A DNA stretch of 64,000 nucleotides. It comes from Erpetoichthys calabaricus. Lineage: Eukaryota > Chordata > Cladistia > Polypteriformes > Polypteridae. The translations under genes and the position numbers were made by a program. Under the pieces are notes generated by a model. The model searched no databases. It was not told where the DNA came from and saw nothing but the letters and a program-made list of their open reading frames with translations. Below are positions 26,701 through 40,200 of this stretch, piece after piece; position 1 is the first letter of the stretch; the number at the start of each line of letters is the position of its first letter. The stretch covers positions 164,377,191 through 164,441,190 of the forward strand of contig NC_041395.2 of NCBI RefSeq assembly GCF_900747795.2, given 5' to 3'.

Positions 26701-29662
26701 ATTAATTGAAATGATGTGTAACTTTTTAAATAAAAAGCCTGTAATTGTGTGCCAGAGTTCAAGTCAAGGTAATACAAATTTCCAAGTCAAAGTTCCTAAA
26801 CTTTTAAGTTGGCGAAACACTTGCATAACTGCACTGGTGATACTACTTTAAAATGGTAACACGAGGCAGAAAAACCTAATAAACTACATATAAAAGGTGC
26901 TACTGGCAGTGTAGCCTCGCAGAAGTGATGACAATACCCTAACAACAAGTACAGATGTAGACTGTTAATCAGCTCACTGAGGTGACAGGCAACTTATTTG
27001 TGTAAAATCTGACTGACCTTGTTTTTTTTTTTTTTTTGGGACACAAAATCAGAAGAGGAAAGTTTGAACAATATAGCAGAGCTCCCTGCATTGATAAATT
27101 GCCAAAAAGAAGTAAAGATTGAAATTTTTATTTTAAGAAATGAATAGGGATTATAAAGAATACATCAACATAATAACATCTAACACTGCCTCTGCCTGAA
27201 TGGACCAATCCTGAAAAATGAAGGTGTACTCATACTCTGCAAGCTGGAAAATTGTCCTGGAAAAAAGACATGCTCCATTAAAGATCTTATGTAAGAATAA
27301 TAAAAAGGAATGACATTGAACATGGATATTATTTCAAAGTCACACTTAACTTCTTCACTTTGAATATTCTGGCTGTCTTTTTTTATTCCAACACAGGTGA
27401 TCTGCATGTAGAGTATTTCCGATCCAGTTTGTTTAATACGGATACAAATATTTATTTAAAAAACTTTTACACTACGCCCCTGCATAATCACACACAGAGA
27501 ATCCTTATGTTCTATATTAACTGTTTTAGGGCAGATGCCGACTTTTGTTGACAGGACGGGTTGAGGGCGCATGTCGACAAAAGTCACCATCCAGGGGTAG
27601 AGGGCAACAATCAGCTGTTAATAGCGACAAAATTCACTGTCACGTCACAGGCATTCCCTCTGTGCTCGGAGGAATGTTAGAGTCATTGACTCGGCATCTA
27701 ATCCTTGCGTGTGTGTGAGTTACGAAATGTAAACAAAGGTAAGATGGCATCGACATCTCACGATGGAGCGAAGCGAGTGCAGAAAAGAAAATACTCAGCT
27801 GACGATGTTTTGTGCATTAAAGCCGAGCCGGACTCTGATTTTGTTGACAGTGATTAAGAGATCGAGCAAGAGAGTGAGGAACTGGCATCAGCTGATCGGA
27901 CACCAGCCGATGCCGCCCCAGCTGATCGGCTGCCAGCTGAGCACATTCGCACAGCCGACGCACCTATGACAAGGTTTGTGTGGGAGGAATACCCAGACAT
28001 TGATTCGTGGGAACCAAACTGGCTACCGGACTTCACAAGACAGCATGGCTTGCTGTTGGACACGACAAATTACCAGCCATTGGACTACTTCAGGCTGCTC
28101 TCTCCTGATGCTGCTTTTCAGCTACTGTCAGACAAGACAAACAGGTATGCAGAGCAATTTTTTTGAATCGTGGGATGCACTTACGCCGCATTCTCGTTTT
28201 TCAAAGTGGAAACCCACAACAAAAGATGAGATGAAGGGCTTTGTGGCATTACAAATAGAGATGGGACTAGACTGGTGATATAGCTTCAGGGAGCATTGGT
28301 CCAAACGTGCTTTGTCCCCTGGTGGTTTTGGCCAGGTTATGCCACGTGACGATAGGTATGTGCTGCTGCAAAGTTTTATTCACTTCCATGATAACCAGAA
28401 GCAAATCCCAAGGGGTGAGCCAGGCTATAACCCCATGTATAAAGTTCAGCCCCTGCTTGACATTGTGGAACCAACATATAAACAATTTTATCAGCCTGGC
28501 CGTGATTTGTCTGTGCATGAATCTATGATAAAATTAAAGGGACGCTTTTTTTGACAATATATGCCAGACAAGCCCACAGAGTATGGCATGAAGGATTTTG
28601 TACTGGCAGAAGCAAACACTGGTTTCTTCCTGAAAGTAATTACATATACAGGAAAGTATTTCTTTCAAAGAAAGAACTGTCCCTTGACAAGTCAGGTTGT
28701 GCTGGAGCTGCTTCAGGGCTATGCACATTTTAGTCAAGTTGTGTACATGGACAATTTTTATACATGCCCAGAATTGTTCATAGAGCTACAGAGCAGGGGA
28801 AGTGGAGCTTGTGGCACAGTGAGGGTGAACAGGAGACACAAGCCTTCACAGTTGAAGCCAGACAGGCTGAAGAGGAAAAGAGGTGACAATCCGTTTTTCA
28901 TGTGGGTGGAAAACTTGGTGGCATTGGCATGGCACAATGTCAAACGGGTGACTTGTTTCTCTACTGTACACACTAACAATAAATGTGAGAAAGTGCAGCA
29001 ACAGACAATTGAAAAGGAAGCACCAGTGCAACACATACTGTAAACAGTGCAATGTGGCAATGCATGCAATTGGCTGCTTTGAGCGATATCATACTTTCCA
29101 GGACTTTGCTGTGTAACATGTATGTGATATGTATGTGAAATCATAGTATGCGAAATCATATAGTATGCAGGCTCATACAACATGCAAGACAGTAACATTT
29201 GTCAAAAGTAAATATTTCTTGCCGAATATTGATATGTTAAACAATTGCTTTGTGTCCTTTTTTTTAAAAAAAAGTTAAGTTTTTGGAAAAATATTCAGCC
29301 CTGGGAGAAAAAAAAAAAAAATTAGCCCTAAAAGAGTTAAAGTGTTAACTTCGGAATTTTTCAAATTAAAGTATAGAGCTCAGGTATTACCTGTTCAGTT
29401 TTTACTAGCATTAAATTCTTTAGGCTTATTGTTTAGTAACCATAAAAATACTAAAATAAAATTCCCTTAAAATATACATTGTTAACTAATAAAATACACA
29501 GAGAAAATATTTATCCATAATACATATGGCATTAAAGAAAAATGCTTCCCATAATTTCAGGCTGTCATATTGTTTAATTTCTTCTGCAACATACTTTGTA
29601 ATGTAAACAAAGGTTAATTTAAAAAAGTATTCTTTTACCATTTGTTTAAAATAAATAAATAA

Positions 29663-29719
<57 letters not shown>

Positions 29720-32700
29720 CCTCACACATTGATTCAATTAACTGATATTGACCATTAGTTCAGGATAGGTTGGGAAGCATACACTGGTATTGCCGCACAC
29801 ACCACACGACAGAACAGCTCGGGATGCCAGCTGGCTACCCTCAGGCAGACACGCAGTCCAGTCCCACCCTCTGGAAATGACCATCTATCTGCCACAGCCA
29901 GGCATCCTCTTGGCCTAGTCCAGCCGCTCAGGTCCTCAACAATGAGGATCCTGCAAGCCGGATCACCCTTGGGGAATCGCACCACATAGCCGTAGTGCAG
30001 TAACTGACTCTACCTCACAATGCAGGTAATTTGCCTCATTTGGGGCTCCTTGAGTCAAACCAGCAGTAGCCAAGAATTCTCCGAAGAGACACATTACCAA
30101 AGGAGTCCAGTCTTGGTTTCAAAACAGGGAGCACCAGAACTCTAAAGACTTGGACCTTCAGCCTTTTGCAAAGATCACACACCTCTTTCCAGCGACTCTC
30201 CGAATCCATCTATTCATTTCATTGGAAGAGTCACCAGGGACATGAATGTCACTGCCAAGATAAGTAAACCTCAAGATGCGGTCAGCGCTCTCTCCGCAGA
30301 CAGACACATTGCTCATGGCTGTTCCCAAGAGGTCATCAAAGGCCTGGATCTTGGTTTTTATCCAAGTTATGACCGTTAAACTAAATGTTTAATTGCACTT
30401 CTATGATTAATTTTTGTACGTGGATACAGCTTGTTGTTTTATATGTAATTATTATTTGTAGGAAATTATTTTAATTGATTGTTTAAATGTAAATTCGCAT
30501 TGTTTACATAAAAATTACACTGTTTAAATAGAAAAGAGTACCTTATACTTCTGCATATTCTATATGCTACTGTTGGCAGTGAAATGATTTGTATTATTAA
30601 ATGAAATTGCAGTTTTTTTGAAAAAAATAGTTTTTAAATAAAAACACCAAATTATTTAAATAAAACAAAAAATTCTACTGCAACAGTTCTTTATTCAGCT
30701 TCCTCACTCCATCCCTGACTTATGAAAAAAACACAAGAAAATGAATGTAATGCATTTTCATTGTAAAAATAGGCAGCAAACAAAAACAATAGAGTAAAAA
30801 GCCAGTATATTTACAAGTCTATAGATACCTTTTGCATCTCTGTCACACAGGGCATACACAGAACTAAGATTAAAACATGTGAAGGACATTACATATTTTA
30901 TGAGGGTATAAAACAGTATTACATAACAGAAGACATTCATTCAGACACTCATTCCCTGTAGGCTCAGTAAATGATAGTGTCACATCTGCCTGGAACGTCT
31001 ATGCATGTGATGCCAGGTGGATATTCAAGTTCTCTGTAGCCAGCAAAACTCAGTATAAGTAAGGCACTGGCAGAAAGCATTTCTGCCGTTTTCAGCAGCT
31101 GTGGAAGTTTTTTTTTTGCAGCATTCTTGAGAAAATGTGAAACTAACTAGCAAAAACAAACAACAAAAATGAAACAACCAGCACAGAGGAATGCAGTCAG
31201 ACATGTTTTGCAGTCTTCAGAGAATCCTATGGTAATTTTCATTGCCCCCAACCCCAAGACCAAGCACTAGAAGAAGCTAGCTTGAAAATGTATGTAAGTA
31301 CTTTGTTTATTCCAGATGTGAAATGCAAGAAGCAAGCAACAACTAAACAGAAAGACATAAAAACACACTAAACTTTTGTGGGGCAACTGCAACAGAAAAT
31401 CAGGAAACGTGTAACCACATAAACTAAGACCTATTGTACAAAACTAAGATTTCTCTATGTTTCTCTGGTAAATAAAATATTTCAAGGACTAGGATGAAAA
31501 ATAATTTGAAAGTAAAGGTCTGGATGAGTACACAATTATATGTGCACAATTACAAATTGGTTACTTGTTTTAGAGTGATTATTATACACAGTATTTCTTC
31601 TTTAATGAAAAATATAACTGCAACGTCAATACAGTGGAACCTCGGGTCACGAACGTCTCAGACCACGTAGAAATCGGGTTACGACCAAAAAGTTCGCCAA
31701 ACTTTTGCATCTGTTCACGACCACACACTCGGGTGACGAACAAGCGAGAGAGCACGAGAGTGCGCGAGAGAGGGCTGGCTGCGTAAGGCTGAGAAGGCAG
31801 TTAAAGAATGCACCGGCTTGTTTTTAAAGAGACTGATTCGAGCATTGTTTTAACCTCGTTGTATTTAATGAAGACTTTTTTCTATTGGATTTTAACCTCC
31901 ACTTCACTTCTGTTTACAGTGATCGATTCGTAGCATGCTTTGTTGCAATGCTACTCTTCTTGGTTGTTTATTAAATTATGGATTTTTCAAATGTTTATGT
32001 TTTTCCCTGTGCTTAAAACTCATTAAAAAAAAAAGTGTTTACAGCAAGCGGTTCGTAAGGCTATAGCGTGAATTCTTGCAATATTACTTTTCTCAGTGTT
32101 ACTCAATGTTTTTACATTTAGTTTACTATTACGCTGTGCATTCTGTGGTATAATTAACTATTTTTGTGCTTAAAAATCTTTAAAAAAAATATTTACATAC
32201 AGTTCGTACGGTCTGGAACGGATTAATTGTATTTACATACAACCCTATGGGGGAAATTACTTTGGAGTTTTGGAATGAATTACGGTCGTGACCCGAGGTT
32301 CCACTGTACTTGTTTTAAAAGACTGTTTAGGCACAAATGAATACATGTTGTCAAAAAGTATAATTTTGCAGTGCTATGGGATATGAAATCTAAACTTGGT
32401 ACAATAATAACTGACAGGTTGGGGCACAAAAGAAAACTGATTCCAGGGTTGCATCATAAAATGTCTGGATTACTGTAAAATTCCATTTTATTTTGTGTTT
32501 TACTGTAATTGACAACATTTTTCATTCATATAAATACTTTGTTTACAAAAATTGAGAGTATTATGCTCACTACTATTCAGCCATTTGCAGCTCTTTTATT
32601 ACATAAGCAGAATAATAGCTGTTCATTTTTGGACATGTAATTTAAGCACAATAATGCCAAACATCCCTTAAGGCATAACAGGTTAAGCAATCCTTGATGA

Positions 32701-34245
32701 TCATAGATCATTTTTTTCTAAAATGTATGCTAAAAATCCCCTTTCCGGTACAAGAGAATCTTTCAATTTGTTGTAATACGGAAGAAATTCCCACCTCTAT
32801 CAAAAACTAAATTCAAGACCTGATCAGTTATTCATGCACCCAAGGCTTGTACCGAAAAGTTCAATACAAAAACTTAAATTATTAGTAGCGTTTCAAATTC
32901 AAATCAAGTCTGTCTTGTCACATGTAAATTATACATACAGTATAATATGTAGTGAAATGCTTAGATTCATAAAAGCAATTAACACTTAAAAGTCAAATGT
33001 ATACAACACTTATCACACAGAGAACATAAATCCCAAAGGACTTTATTTTTAAATGCAACAATTTACAAGTTTGCATCATTATAAAGAGAGAAAACCTAAA
33101 TTACTTCTTTAGGGTCATACAGTATAAAATATTTAGTATGTCAAACACCAGTATGGTGTACAGCACTAATTTAAAGAAATCAGAATATTTAAATACTGTC
33201 CGATTTTCAAATAATATAAATCTCACAGATTGATCCTATTTTGGTATAGTACATACCATATACAGGGTAAATCACTCAAAAGAGCCCCCAAATATTCTGT
33301 GATAGCTCTTGCTAGGATGAAGCAATCTGAATGAAACAACATGCAATGTGCTCCTCAGTATATGGAGCTTTGAAGAAGCCAGGATGCCCCTGCGTCGGAG
33401 CGATGAGGTAGGCGCCGGACAGCCATTGCGACGTTTAACCTCTGTTTCCAACTTCTGGGTGCATACCGCCAGTACCCCTTCACTCAGTCACTCAAGTTCT
33501 CATCAGGATGGTGGTATACAGTATTGAGCAGCGCATCTTTATGGTGCCAACCTATTGGGTCACTAATTCGTTTAAGCAACGTCAGAATCAACTGGATGAT
33601 CGAGAGTTAACGGAAAGTTACTTCCAGCAAGATGGAGCAATGTGTCACACATCGGCAAGGAGCATGGCAGAAATTGTGTCCTTCTTTGGCAACAGGGTCA
33701 ACAGGGTCAAACCTTGAACAGAGAAAAGTAACATTGCAACAATGCACGCTACGAACCAATCTCTGTAAACACTTTTTTTTAATGAGTTTTAAGCACAGTG
33801 AAAAACATGAACATTTGAAAAATCCGTAATTTAATAAACAACCAAGAAAAGTAACATTGCAACAATGCACGCTACGAACCGATCGCTGTAAACATAAGTG
33901 AAGTGGAGGTTAAAATCCAATAGAAAAAAGTCTTCATTAAATACAACGTGGTTAAAACAATACTCATATCAGTCTCTTTAAAAACAAGCCCGGTGCATTC
34001 TTTAACTGCCTTCTCGGCCTTACGCAGCCAGCTCTCTCTCTCGCTCGTTGCACAGAGAATGCAAAGGGAGAGACTGAACACGTGTGGAAATCATTTGGCG
34101 TGTACGAACCGGAAGGGAAACTGGCTTGTTCATCACCCGAGTGTGTGGTCATGAACAGATGCAAAAGTTTGGCAAACTTTTTGGTCGTAACCCGATTTGT
34201 ACATTGTCCGAGACGTTCGTGACCCAAGGTTCCACTGTATATATA

Positions 34246-34282
<37 letters not shown>

Positions 34283-37200
34283 CCAACGTCTGTCTGTCTG
34301 CTTTTCATGAGAGAACTACGGATTTAGATCTGTTATTTTTTCTATAATTTGCTTGAACATTCAGGTTGATTTTGCAAGCTCTCTCATCTCAAATAAGTAT
34401 CATAGTTCACTTGCGATACCAATTTATTTGCGCGAATCCGAGAGAGACGCAGTGGGCTGAGGGGAGGGGGGGGGGGTGGGGCCCTCCTCACTCACCACGC
34501 CAGCCTCGGGGCATACCTTACCTCCGCTAAGCTAGTGAATTGTGTGTTTTTTTTTCTAGAATTAGCTTGAATATTCTGGTTGATTTTGTGACTTCTCTCA
34601 TCGCACTAAGAATCATAGTTCGCTTACAGCATGGTAATCCTAGGCAGAGGCTGCGAACTGAGGGGAGGGGGAAGCATGATGTCAGGAGTGGGAAGTTGGT
34701 CTACCTCTGTGTTTTGGAATGTACCTTGCCTCCACTTAGCTAGCAATACCTTTTTGTTTATTGATTTTTAAAGTTTGTCCTGTTTCACTACTACATGGGC
34801 GGTGTTGCGGGGGATGGCTAGTAAGAAATAATCCCAACTCATGAACAAAGTTACAAATTTCTCTTCTTGTCTTGTTATTCTTTATCCGCCCCAAAACTTC
34901 ATGTGGTGGTAAGTATTTTGGAGTTGGTACACATTTACTTACCCTCATTACCTCACTATAAAACATATGTAACATTCAAACCTGTTGAATCCAGTTCAAT
35001 GTTGGGTAGAGAAAGAGCTTATTCCAACAGTATGGTATAACTCTGGATAGGGAACAAGTCAATCACGTAGCAAACACAAATTCACTCATACTGGAACCAA
35101 TTTAGAGCTAGCAATTATCCTAACCTGGACATCTTTGGAAATGTGGAAGGAAAACATATTAAGACTTAATGTGCAGACTCCACACAGACAATGACCAAGC
35201 ATGGTATTCAAACCTAGCAAACTGAATTCACTGACAATGTAATAAATTGTTTAACAGCTACTAATCTTATCAAATTATAGAAAAAAAGTGTTGGATGTTC
35301 ACTAGTATTACATGTAAATGTAACAAGTACTGTATTGTGTAATGATTTGTGGTTTCATTTATACATACTGTAGAATTATCCATGGAAACTAACATTTATT
35401 ACACGATTAGCTTACAGAACAGGGCAATAAAAGGCAGGGAATAACTGTTCTTAGCGTGAATTAAGCAGAAAAAGGAAAAGAATGTTTTTTATTGGTAGTA
35501 GGCTGTTTAGTTTGCACTTCTCCTGTGTCCATTTATCTAAACACAGTCTCCATAATATGTTCAAATCCTTTACCTTATAAGTAGACAACAAAATCTTAAT
35601 TTTGGCACCCCATTTTAATAAATGACCTAAACATAGAAAATAGAATAGTTTCATTTATAAAAAGTGACATTTTTATCACAAGTGTCTTTAAATACTGTAT
35701 ATATGGGGCATACATCTATTTGAGAGCGCTTTCTTGTAGCATTATCTTTTTAATATCTCTCTATTATAAAAAAAATCTTTGGGAGGGAGACAAGACGTGA
35801 TCTTCTCGGAAGACAATTTGAAGTCCCGCAAGAGAAATTTTAACTTGCTCCCAGTTCTTAAAACAACGACAAGCAACAAGCAAAACACGCAGCTCGCCAG
35901 CAGCAGAAACCCAGCAGATGATCCGACCGCTTCTCCTTAGCAAGCGTTCAGCCACCCTATCCCCCCCTCCCCTCCCCTTCACAACGCAAGCGGCTGAAAT
36001 GCAAAGTGGCAAAAAGACAGCTGCTGTACAGGCTTTAAAATGATCGACAGGCAGCGCGACAGCAGCAGAAAGACAGCAGATGATCCGACAGCATCTCCTT
36101 AGCATGTGTTCTGCTGCCCCAAACCCCCCCCTTCCCCCCCCCCCCACCGGACCCCCCTCCCCCAGCAAGAAAGAGATTTAACCACGCCCAGAGCCAGAAA
36201 TGAAGGACAAGAATTGTTTTTACAACATCACGCGAGACAATGCAGTAAGACATCATTTAAAACAAGTCCTCGGACATGTAACCTAGCATTTGTTGGATTG
36301 CTGTTGGCAGACACGGTTCATGTGCTCCCAGCTCTTACAACAACAAGCGACAAGCCAGCAGATGATCCGACCGCTTCTCCTTAATGTGCGTTCAGCCGCA
36401 CCCCCTTCACAACGTGAGCAGCGTTATACATCCTGCAAGAAAGAGATGTAACCACGCCCGGGGCTGGAAATAAAGGTCAAGTATTGTTTTCACAAACGTT
36501 TTAAAATAAAAGTGAAAATAATGCATATGTAACAATTCCCATGAAACTAAAAATCTCTTTAAATTGTACATCCGGTAAACCAAACCCGGGGGTGGGCGAG
36601 CAAAGCGAGCAGGGGGCGGAGCCCCCTAGTTCTTTTAAAATCTTTGGTACCGTTGTTTACTTCAATCTTTATACAGTATTGGAGTGAGCAAACAAATGTG
36701 TCATGTAAACTGTAACAACCAAACAACAACTAATTTGTTGAGTGTCCTTTTGTTTCACTACAATGAAACTTCAAATCTCTGAAAGCAAAACTGATGTTCT
36801 TTAACCTAACCTTTACCACCAATTATTCAGATTACGTACTCTGCAATCAAAGCAAATACTAATGTGCCTTTAAAAAAAGAGAAAGGACAGGATTAGGCAT
36901 GTTTCCAAATTCTGCTACAGAACAATAATCAAAATTTCAACGATCAGACAATTTTAGCACTCATTCGTTACCATATCCTGTTGTTGTTTTGCAGAAGTCA
37001 CACTTTGGATTTTCCCTTCTAATATTTCCAGTGTTTACTGTCCTGTGATTAATACCATATACAGTGTATATATTTATTTTTCAGTTTGAAGTGTAGTTTT
37101 CATAATGAAATGGAAAAAGTGGTTTTATATAGTTAAAAGCTTTCAAAGTTCACACCCTTTTACTCGATTCAACAGTAAATGCTTCTTTCATGTCTTAACT

Positions 37201-40200
37201 TTCTCTGTTTGTTCATGGGGGGAAAAATTCCACACTTTCTAACATTCTTTACTGCATATCCTAGAATAAATCTAGTAGTTTTCCAATGGATTTTCTCTAG
37301 TACAATTATCAGCCATTATGCACAGGTAAAAAATTCAAAAAGTTGCAAAAACAAAACATTTTTCAAAGTTGTTATTTTCAGCCAAATGCAAATATTTGGC
37401 AGTAGGTGTTTCAGGGTTTTATTTTTGCGAGTTTAAGATGATTATAATTAACCATATATGTTTTAATTCATGTCACTATTGGTAAAAAGCCACAATTCAC
37501 TGAGAACTAATTCTGTTTGGCTCATTTAAAAGGTAAAGAAATAAAAGTGATACATCTCCAGCCTCCCAGCTAAGTATGGAAAATATTCCTGTAAACAGTC
37601 AAATATGACTTATTTTAGAAAAAACGCTACCTAGAAATGCATTTTTACGATATAATTGTTTCATAAGTTGAACACTGCAACAATGGCTGCAATACCAATA
37701 CCAAACCCTGTCTTAGACACAATTGTGTGTTTATTGCAATCATATGAAAAAATACAAAGATGCAACTAAAAAGAATACTTAACTGACGATTGGAATGTTG
37801 TAAATATTTGCATCCAAAATGATGTGCAATCTCTCTATCTCAGGGTTTACTATCCCACTGATATTGCATTTATCTTTAATGCTGGTCAGTGATATACAGT
37901 GCTGCGCTTTTAAATCATCAGAAGAATATATTTCTGCATATTTGATGTTGGGATAGGATAGGGGCATAGTTGTTTGTGTGGATACCTCACAGGTGAAGAG
38001 ACCAGAGTTTGAGTCACGATCTCATCAATTTTTGCGTTTACATATTTTCTATGTGTCAGCATTGGACATCACTGGTCGGTACCTCAGAATTCCTCTCAAA
38101 TTCCAAAGATGTGCATGCTGGGTTAACTGTTAACTCTTAAATGCCCTAGTGAATGTGTGTTATGATATAACAGTACACCTTATAAATACAGCACATTTTC
38201 TGTGCTTAATACCGACTACAGGGTTTGTCTTATGGCCTGTGAACATAATTTACATTGCCTTCATAAGCAAGAGGTAATTTAATGTCTGCTGAGCTGCTTC
38301 CTTGATTAAGTGGTCATGCACAAAGGGTGTACCACAAGTAAAATTGCTGGAGCAACTTTTCTATGTAAGTCTGGCCATTGTGTATATAATGTTTTGATGT
38401 GATTATTAGCAGTGGTACCTATCTTTGGATTGGTGCTTACATATGTCCGGTGTGGTTTTTTTTTTCTACAGGAACTATGGGAAGTGAGGGTGTGTGCTGC
38501 TGTCCAGTGCTATTGAAACTGGCACCATTTCTGATCTGGATAAATGGGGCAGAAAATGGATGGATGAAAGTGCCAACACATTCTGATATGTATTCACTGA
38601 CTTTATTTATTTAGTCTTTTTGCAGTGTACAGTGAAAAATGTTACCACAGCAACATTACCCTATTACTACTATACAACCCAGGTGTTACCAGATACAGTG
38701 CATCCGGAAAGTATTCACAGCGCATCACTTTTTCCATATTTTGTTATGTTACAGCCTTATTCCAAAATGGATTAAATTCATTTTTTTCCTCATAATTCTA
38801 CACACAACACCCCATAATGACAACGTGAAAAAAGTTTACTTGATATTTTTGCAAATTTATTAAAAATAAAAAAATTGAGAAAGCACATGTACATAAGTAT
38901 TCACAGCCTTTGCCATGAAGCTCAAAATTGAGCTCCAGTGCATCCTGTTTCCCCTGATCATCCATGAGATGTTTCTGCAGCTTAATTGAAGTCCACCTGT
39001 GGTAAATTCAGTTAATTGGACATGATTTGGAAAGGCACACACCTGTCTATATAAGGTCTCACAGTTGGCAGTTCATGTCAGAGCACAAACCAAGCATGAA
39101 GTCAAAGGAATTGTCTGTAGACCTCCGAGACAGGATTGTCTCGAGGCACAAATCTGGGGAAGGTTACAGAAAAATTTCTGCTGCTTTGAAGGTCCCAATG
39201 AGCACAGTGGCCTCCATCATCCATAAGTGGAAGAAGTTTGAAACCACCAGGACTCTTCCTAGAGCTGGTCAGCCATCTAAACTGAGCAACCGGGGAAGAA
39301 GGGCCTTAGTCAGGGAGGTGACCAAGAACCCGATGGTTGCTCTGTCACAGCTCCAGAGGTCCTCTGTGGAGAGAGAACCTTCCAGAAGGACAACCATCCC
39401 TGCAGCAATCCACCAATCAGGCCTGTATGGTAGAGTGGCCAGATGGAAGCCACACCTTAGTAAAAGGCACATGGCAGCCCGCCTGGAGTTTGCCAAAAGG
39501 CACCTGAAGGACTCTCAGACCATGAGAAAGAAAATTCTCTTGTCTGATGAGACAAAGATTGAACTCTTTGGTGTGAATGCCAGGTGTCACATTTGGAGGA
39601 AACCAGGCACCACTCATCACCAGGCCAATACCATCCCTACAGTGAAGCATGGTGGTGGCAGCATCATGTTGTGGGGATGTTTTTCAGCGGCAGGGACTGG
39701 GAGACTAGTCAGGATAAAGGGAAAGATGACTGCAGCAATGTACAGAGACATCCTGGATGAAAACCTGCTCCAGAGCGCTCTTGACCTCAGACTGGGGCGA
39801 CGATTCATCTTTCAGCAGGACAACGACCCTAAGCACACAGCCAAGATATCAAAGGAGTGGCTTCAGGACAGCTCTGTGAATGTCCTTGAGTGGCCCAGCC
39901 AGAGCCCAGACTTGAATCCGATTGAACATCCCTGGAGAGATCTTAAAATGGCTGTGCATCGACGCTTCCCATCCAACCTGAAGGAACTTGAGAGGTGCTG
40001 CAAAGAGGAATGGGCGAAACTGGCCAAGGACAGGTGTGCCAAGCTTGTGGCATTATATTCAAAAAGACTTGAGGCTGTAATTGCTGCCAAAGGTGCATCG
40101 ACAAAGTATTGAGCAAAGGCCGTTAATACTTATGTACATGTGATTTATCAGTTTTTATTTTTAATAAATTTGCAAAAACCTCAAGTAAACTTTTTTCACG

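Noticed and set aside
34084-34347. Open frames across the pogo-like MITE
   Set aside because: They run through MITE sequence and into the TA repeat (poly Tyr-Ile), with no homology to transposase.
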